Origin: CAITWF01 sp038231575
Lineage (GTDB): Bacteria; Verrucomicrobiota; Verrucomicrobiia; Opitutales; Opitutaceae
DNA: 9,649 nucleotides
Assembly: GCA_038231575.1 (NCBI GenBank)
Contig: JBBRLB010000186.1
Location: 1 to 9,649 of the forward strand
Direction of reading: 5' to 3'
Below, in pieces: positions 5,116-9,649 of the stretch. Each line of letters begins with the position of its first letter. The stretch's first letter is position 1. Made by a program: the position numbers and the translations under genes. Under the pieces are notes generated by a model, which was given only the letters and a program-made list of their open reading frames with translations, ran no database searches and had not been told where the DNA came from.

Positions 5116-8064
5116 ATGAAAAAACACCTGCTCTCCCCGTCGCTCTCCCTGCCCCTTGCGATCGCGCTCCTCGCGCTGGCCGTGTCGGCGGGCCGCAGCC
5201 TGGCGCAAACGCAGACGGACACCAAGATCCAGCTGATGTCCGAGGCGCTGCGCGAGCGTGACGCCGGAGATCTGGTCGGCGCGCTGAAATCCCTCGAGCA
5301 ACTCGCGGCCCTCGCGCCGAGCGATCCGTCCGTGCAGCGGCTCCGCAAAGAAATCGAGGCGCAACGCAGCGCCCAGATCGAGGCCGCTGCCCGCAACGAG
5401 GCGCAGCGCGCCGCGCAAGCCGCCGCCATCGAAGCCGCGGCGCGACAAGCGGCCGCGAATCCTCCGCCGGCCCCGGCCCCGTCCGTGCGTCTCGAGATTC
5501 CGGCCGCCGCGCCGACGTCCTACGTGTTGAGCGCGCCGCCGCCCGCCCCGCCGACCCAGACCGCATCGGCCCCGGTGCTCGTTGACGTGCAGATCCCCGC
5601 GCCCGGCCAATCGCCCGCCGGCGCACCCGGGCAAATGGTCGGCCCGACGCCCGAACAGGAAGCCGAAGCGATCTCACGCGCGGAGTCCGACCGGATCAAC
5701 AGCATCATGGCCGGCGCGGCGCGCCAGCTCGGCGCCGCCCGCGATTACAATCGCGATGGCCGCAACGACGACGCCATCGCGACGATCGACGCCGCGCTCG
5801 CCGTGCTTCCGGTGAATCCACTTACGGCAAAACTCATTTCCGATCTGAAAAAGGAAAAGGCTTCCGCGCTCGTGGCGAAGGCCCAGGTGCTCGTGAAGCG
5901 GGGCGATGTCGACGGCGCCCGTGCCGCGCTCGCGGCCCGCGACCAGCTCGCGCCCGCCGATTCGCGCGCCACGAGCGTGCAGAATCAGATCGCGAAGGTG
6001 GAATCGAAAACTGCGGCGAAAACCGCGGCCACCATCAGTCCCGAGTTTGCCGCGGAGCGTGACGCCACCGCGAAGCTCGTCGCCAAGGGCCGCGCGCAAT
6101 ATGTCGCCGGCGACATCGACGGCGCGCAGGAAACGTTCCGCACCATTGAAGCGCAGCAGCCCGACAACACCGTCGCGAAAGGGTTTCTGCTCCGCATCGC
6201 CAATGAAAAAGCCGAGACCGGTGCGCTCAATCGCGAGAAGACCCGCGCGCAACTCCTGGAGGAAGTCGCGAAGGGCTGGCAGCGCCCCGGCATTTATCAG
6301 GAGCGCGCGCGCGACGCCGACCAGGCCGCCGCCACCGCCCCGCTCGCGAAAAAACTCAACGAGATCGTGCTGCAGAATTTCAGCTTCACCAACGCCGAGA
6401 TCGGCCAGGTCGTCTCCGCGCTGAGCGAAATGTCCGAGCAGTTCGATCCCGCGACCACCGGGCCGAAGGGCGTCAACATTGTCTTGCTCGATCCGTCGAA
6501 CAAGCGCCCGACCATCACGCTCACGCTGCGCAACGCGCCGCTCAAGCGTGTGCTCGATTTCGTGACCGAGGCGGTCGGCTATCAATATGAAGTGCAGGCC
6601 GACGCCGTGGTCGTGCGGCCGGGCGGCGAAACCTCCACGCTCGACACCGCTTTCTTCCCGATCACGCACGCGACGCTGTTGCGCATGACCGGCATCGCCG
6701 GCCCCGCGAGCGGCAAGGATTCCGCCGGCGGCGCCGCCGAGCCTTCCGCCAGTAGTGAAGCCGCCGCGATGAAGGGCTTTCTCCAGCAGGCCGGCGTTAA
6801 TTTCGAGGCCGTGGCCGGCGCGAGTTTGGCGTTCGACGGCTCGTCAATCATCGTCACGCAGACCGCGCGCAACATCGAGCGCATCCGCAACATTCTCGCC
6901 CGTTACAACGACGTCCGCCAGGTCGAGATCGAGTCGAAATTCATGGAAGTAAAGGAAGGCGCGCTCGAGGAACTGGGCGTGCAATGGTCGCTCACGCGTC
7001 GCGGCATCCCGCAGTTCGACACCACGACCGGTGCGCCGCTGCTCGACAGCAACGGCCGGCAGGTTTTCACGCCGCAGGAAATTTACGGCACGAACGCCGT
7101 CAACCGCACGCTCTCCGATGCGTTCACGCAGATCAACAATGTCGCCGGCATCCAGATTGTCGGCGGCACCACCTCGACCACCAACACTTCGGCCAACACC
7201 ACCACTTCGAGCACCTCAGGCAGCCAGATCGTGCCCTTCAACGCGCCGAGCATTCCCGGCGGCGTCGCGCTCGCGGCCGGCGCCTCGGCGCTGGCGAACA
7301 TCACGGGTTTTGTCGGCGAGTTTAATGTCAACGCGATCATCCGCGCGCTCTCGCAAAAGCAGGGCACCGATCTGCTCAGCTCGCCGAAAATCACGGTGAT
7401 GTCCGGCACGCCGGCGAGCATCACGGTCGCGCAGGAAATGCGCTATCCGCAGAGCTACGGTGAAATCCAGAGCCAGGTCAGCACCGGTGGCACGGGCGGC
7501 ACGGGCGTCACCGTCACTGCGGGCACCCCGCAGGAATTCACGATGCGCAATGTCGGCGTCGAAATGAAAGTCACGCCCACGGTCGAGGAGGACGACTACT
7601 CGATCAGTCTCGATCTCAATCCGAGGGTCACCGAATTCGAAGGCTTCGTGGAATACGGCGGCCCGAGCGTCGCCATTTCCGGCAGCACGTCGGTCACGGT
7701 CCCGCCCGGATTTTTCCAGCCGATCTTTTCGGTGCGCGACATCTCGACCAAGGTCACGATCTGGGACGGCGCCACGCTCGTCATGGGCGGCCTCACGCGC
7801 GAGGAAGTGAAGAAGGTCGACGACAAGGTGCCATTCTTTGGCGACCTCCCGCTGGTCGGCCGGCTCTTCCGCTCGAAGGGTGAAAGTTCGCAGAAACGAA
7901 ACCTGCTGATCTTTGTCACCGCGAATCTCGTCAGTCCGGGCGGCTCGCCGAAAAAGCAGAGCCTGAAGAGCACGCCCGCCAATTCCCTTTTTCAGAATCC
8001 CACCATCGTCACGCCCGCCAGCGCTGAGCCCCGCACCCGCGGAGGCAACGACTCCAAAAAGTAA
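5116..8064 (+). CDS. Amuc_1098-family outer-membrane secretin (PilQ-like)
   Basis: A 982-residue secretin, expected to form the multimeric outer-membrane channel of the pilus-like machine. A signal peptide is cleaved about after A30 (S-L-A before Q31). The periplasmic part starts with helical, TPR-like repeats (about 36-75 and 190-390) split by an Ala/Gln helix and a Pro-rich linker (about 115-185). An N0/STN-like domain follows (about 413-503), then an N1-type domain (about 510-640). The secretin domain occupies about 736-950: LSSPKITVMSG (755-765), a gate region with RYPQSYGE (776-783), VEMKVTPT (815-822), and the hallmark VPFFGDLPLVGRLFR (905-919). A Ser/Thr-rich insert lies at 685-703 and a Gly/Thr loop at 789-800. 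Classical PilQ uses AMIN domains where this has TPRs. It begins nine bases after the preceding stop. Confidence 0.92.
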   Translation: MKKHLLSPSLSLPLAIALLALAVSAGRSLAQTQTDTKIQLMSEALRERDAGDLVGALKSLEQLAALAPSDPSVQRLRKEIEAQRSAQIEAAARNEAQRAAQAAAIEAAARQAAANPPPAPAPSVRLEIPAAAPTSYVLSAPPPAPPTQTASAPVLVDVQIPAPGQSPAGAPGQMVGPTPEQEAEAISRAESDRINSIMAGAARQLGAARDYNRDGRNDDAIATIDAALAVLPVNPLTAKLISDLKKEKASALVAKAQVLVKRGDVDGARAALAARDQLAPADSRATSVQNQIAKVESKTAAKTAATISPEFAAERDATAKLVAKGRAQYVAGDIDGAQETFRTIEAQQPDNTVAKGFLLRIANEKAETGALNREKTRAQLLEEVAKGWQRPGIYQERARDADQAAATAPLAKKLNEIVLQNFSFTNAEIGQVVSALSEMSEQFDPATTGPKGVNIVLLDPSNKRPTITLTLRNAPLKRVLDFVTEAVGYQYEVQADAVVVRPGGETSTLDTAFFPITHATLLRMTGIAGPASGKDSAGGAAEPSASSEAAAMKGFLQQAGVNFEAVAGASLAFDGSSIIVTQTARNIERIRNILARYNDVRQVEIESKFMEVKEGALEELGVQWSLTRRGIPQFDTTTGAPLLDSNGRQVFTPQEIYGTNAVNRTLSDAFTQINNVAGIQIVGGTTSTTNTSANTTTSSTSGSQIVPFNAPSIPGGVALAAGASALANITGFVGEFNVNAIIRALSQKQGTDLLSSPKITVMSGTPASITVAQEMRYPQSYGEIQSQVSTGGTGGTGVTVTAGTPQEFTMRNVGVEMKVTPTVEEDDYSISLDLNPRVTEFEGFVEYGGPSVAISGSTSVTVPPGFFQPIFSVRDISTKVTIWDGATLVMGGLTREEVKKVDDKVPFFGDLPLVGRLFRSKGESSQKRNLLIFVTANLVSPGGSPKKQSLKSTPANSLFQNPTIVTPASAEPRTRGGNDSKK

Positions 8065-8085
8065 CCGCGCTACAGCCGACCCGAC

Positions 8086-9649
8086 ATGAAACGTTTTCTT
8101 TGGTTCTTCCTCTTCGCTGCCGCGTCGGCCATCGCCGCGCGTGCGCAGACAACCGTGACGATTACCGGGCCGGCCAGCCCGGTAGCAGTGGCGACCGGAA
8201 CAGTCACGGTCACGGGCACAGTCAGCCCAACCACGAGCGTGGCAGTGACGATAACCAACAACTCCACCGGCGCGGTTGTCGCAAATGCTCAGGCTGCGAC
8301 AGTGTCCGGAACTTCTTGGTCGTATGCTTGGACCCCGACAACCGTTGGGGACTATCTGATTCGTGCTGCCCCTTTGAGCGGCACCGCGGCTCTGGCCACG
8401 CTCAGCATCTCGAGCATCGCGCCGACGGTCACACTCGCCATCGCTGGCGGTGGCACGTCCATTCCGGTTGGCGCCGCGCGCTACCTCCTCGCCACGGCGA
8501 ACGATGACGGCGCCGTCACCCGGGTCGAATTCTACATGGATGCAGTGCTCCTTGGCACCGTGTCTGCGCCCGCCTCGGGATCGATTTACTCTTTGCCCTT
8601 CACGGCACCCAGCGGGCTGGGGAGCCATCAGCTCAACGCCCGGGCCTATGACAATGCCGGCAACTCCGCGTCTTCGAGCTTCACGACGATCGAGGTGACG
8701 ACTCCTGTGGGGAGCGCCCCGACGGTAGGCATCGCCGCGCCGATTCCCGGAGCGTTTTTGGCCGCGGGAGTGGGCACCACGGTGACGAGCATAGCGACCG
8801 ATTCCGACGGCACAGTCAGTTCGGTCACGGTTTTCGTGAACGGTGCCAGCCTTGGCGCGGCGACGTTGACCTCCGGCACGTGGTCGATCGCGTGGACGCC
8901 CTCGACTCAGGGCATTGTGTCGCTCTCCGCCATCGCGGCCGACGATCGCGGCAATGCGGTGCTGTCGTCTCCCGTTCTCGTCAACGTCACCGACAACACC
9001 TCGCCCACGGTCGTCGCCAGCGTCTCACCTGGCACCACCACGCTTCCCGCCGGGGCCACGCGTTATCTGAATGCCGCGGTGACGCCCTTGACGGGTCGGG
9101 CGATTGTTCGCGTCGAATATTTTATCAATGGTGTGAAAATCGGGGAGAAGACGTCCGCGGCCTCGTCGACGTCGACCGGCGCCTTGAACTTTGCGCTTAA
9201 ATATACGGCACCGCTTACCACCGGCACTTATTCCTTCGACGTTCGCGCGACCGACAACACCGGCCTCTCCCGCGATGCGCAGACAACACTCAACGTCGTC
9301 TCCGCCGTCGGTTCGCCACCCACCATCAGCCTGATTTCGCCGTCGAACGGCGCCACGGTGTTGCCCGGGACGGCGCTCAGCCTCGCCGCCTCCGCGCTCC
9401 CGGTGGGGGGCACGATCTCCTCCGTCGCATTTTATCAAAACGGCGCGCTCGTCGGCACCGCGACCGCTTCGCCTTATTCCGCCTCATTCACGCCACCGTC
9501 ACCCGGCTCCTACGCGTTCGAAGCGATCGCGACGGACGACCGAAGCAACACGACTGTCTCCAACACCGTCACGGTCACGGCCGCGTTTGCCACGCCCACC
9601 ATCACCCTCACGCCTACTCTAACCAATACGCCCCCTGCTTGCGGACCTA
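8086..9649 (+). CDS. Secreted multi-domain Ig-like repeat protein (3' end cut by window edge)
   Basis: An open frame from the ATG at 8086 runs to the window edge with no stop (521 codons visible). A signal peptide is clear: MKRFLWFFLF, then A-A-A-S-A-I-A-A-R-A, cleavage near A20/Q21. The rest is built of tandem Ig-like modules of the bacterial Big_9 type, 92-105 residues each, opening with x-P-T-[V/I] at 112, 211, 306, 411 and 503. Each full repeat carries V-x-[F/Y]-F/Y-x-N/D-G/A then L-G or I-G, and ends A-x-D-x-[G/S]-N/L before a V-x-V strand. Residues 22-108 form a more divergent first module. Such proteins are usually cell-surface adhesins or carry an enzyme or anchor further along; none is visible here. 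The gene begins 21 bases after the secretin with no terminator between, so it is probably co-transcribed. It may be a client of the machine (inference). Confidence 0.85.
   Translation, partial: MKRFLWFFLFAAASAIAARAQTTVTITGPASPVAVATGTVTVTGTVSPTTSVAVTITNNSTGAVVANAQAATVSGTSWSYAWTPTTVGDYLIRAAPLSGTAALATLSISSIAPTVTLAIAGGGTSIPVGAARYLLATANDDGAVTRVEFYMDAVLLGTVSAPASGSIYSLPFTAPSGLGSHQLNARAYDNAGNSASSSFTTIEVTTPVGSAPTVGIAAPIPGAFLAAGVGTTVTSIATDSDGTVSSVTVFVNGASLGAATLTSGTWSIAWTPSTQGIVSLSAIAADDRGNAVLSSPVLVNVTDNTSPTVVASVSPGTTTLPAGATRYLNAAVTPLTGRAIVRVEYFINGVKIGEKTSAASSTSTGALNFALKYTAPLTTGTYSFDVRATDNTGLSRDAQTTLNVVSAVGSPPTISLISPSNGATVLPGTALSLAASALPVGGTISSVAFYQNGALVGTATASPYSASFTPPSPGSYAFEAIATDDRSNTTVSNTVTVTAAFATPTITLTPTLTNTPPACGP

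Noticed and set aside
3100..5634. An 844-codon open frame on the minus strand
   Set aside because: It lies antisense to three well-recognised genes. Its product is Arg/Gly/His-rich with no domain pattern, as expected from the reverse frame of GC-rich codons.
8165..8182. CCGGGC/GCCCGG inverted repeat with a 6-base loop
   Set aside because: It lies inside the Ig-protein coding sequence and is easily produced by chance in GC-rich DNA; no T-run follows.
7216..8628. A 470-codon minus-strand open frame across the secretin/Ig gene junction
   Set aside because: Its composition (Arg, Gly, Asp, His) is typical of a shadow frame, and both plus-strand genes beneath it are convincing.

Overview
The window is high-GC DNA, compactly coded, and most likely from a verrucomicrobial bacterium of the Opitutales/Opitutaceae type. 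The argument rests on gene content: five consecutive plus-strand genes match, in order, the pilus-like cluster known in Akkermansia muciniphila as Amuc_1102 to Amuc_1098, a set characteristic of Verrucomicrobia. The high GC and alanine/proline-rich proteins fit a free-living Opitutaceae member better than gut Akkermansia. Taxonomy is inference from family recognition.

Layout. Positions 1-77 (minus) hold the first 25 codons of what looks like an IS630-type transposase that runs off the left edge. A perfect hairpin (78-97) abuts its start codon. A minus-strand NUDIX hydrolase follows (138-638). An 80-base divergent gap then leads into the plus-strand cluster: an Amuc_1102-like exported protein (719-1333), a PilM-like actin-fold protein fused to a PilN-like membrane segment (1416-3122), an Amuc_1100/PilO-like protein (3130-4233), an Amuc_1099-like protein in the PilP position (4237-5106) and a large secretin (5116-8064). 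A secreted protein made of tandem Ig-like modules starts 21 bases after the secretin (8086) and is cut by the right edge. No stretch over 300 bases lacks a gene, and no tRNA, rRNA or CRISPR array was seen.

How the genes fit together. The order PilM+PilN, PilO, PilP-like, PilQ is that of the classical pilMNOPQ operon, so the cluster probably builds a trans-envelope complex: an actin-fold cytoplasmic protein, single-pass inner-membrane proteins with periplasmic domains, and an outer-membrane secretin pore. No pilin, assembly or retraction ATPase, prepilin peptidase or PilC-type protein is encoded here, so these parts either lie elsewhere or are not used. The Amuc_1102-like protein and the Ig-repeat protein are the best local candidates for surface components or cargo. 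Gaps of 3 to 9 bases join the last four machine genes, the Ig gene follows after 21 bases, and none of the plus-strand starts has a clear Shine-Dalgarno sequence.
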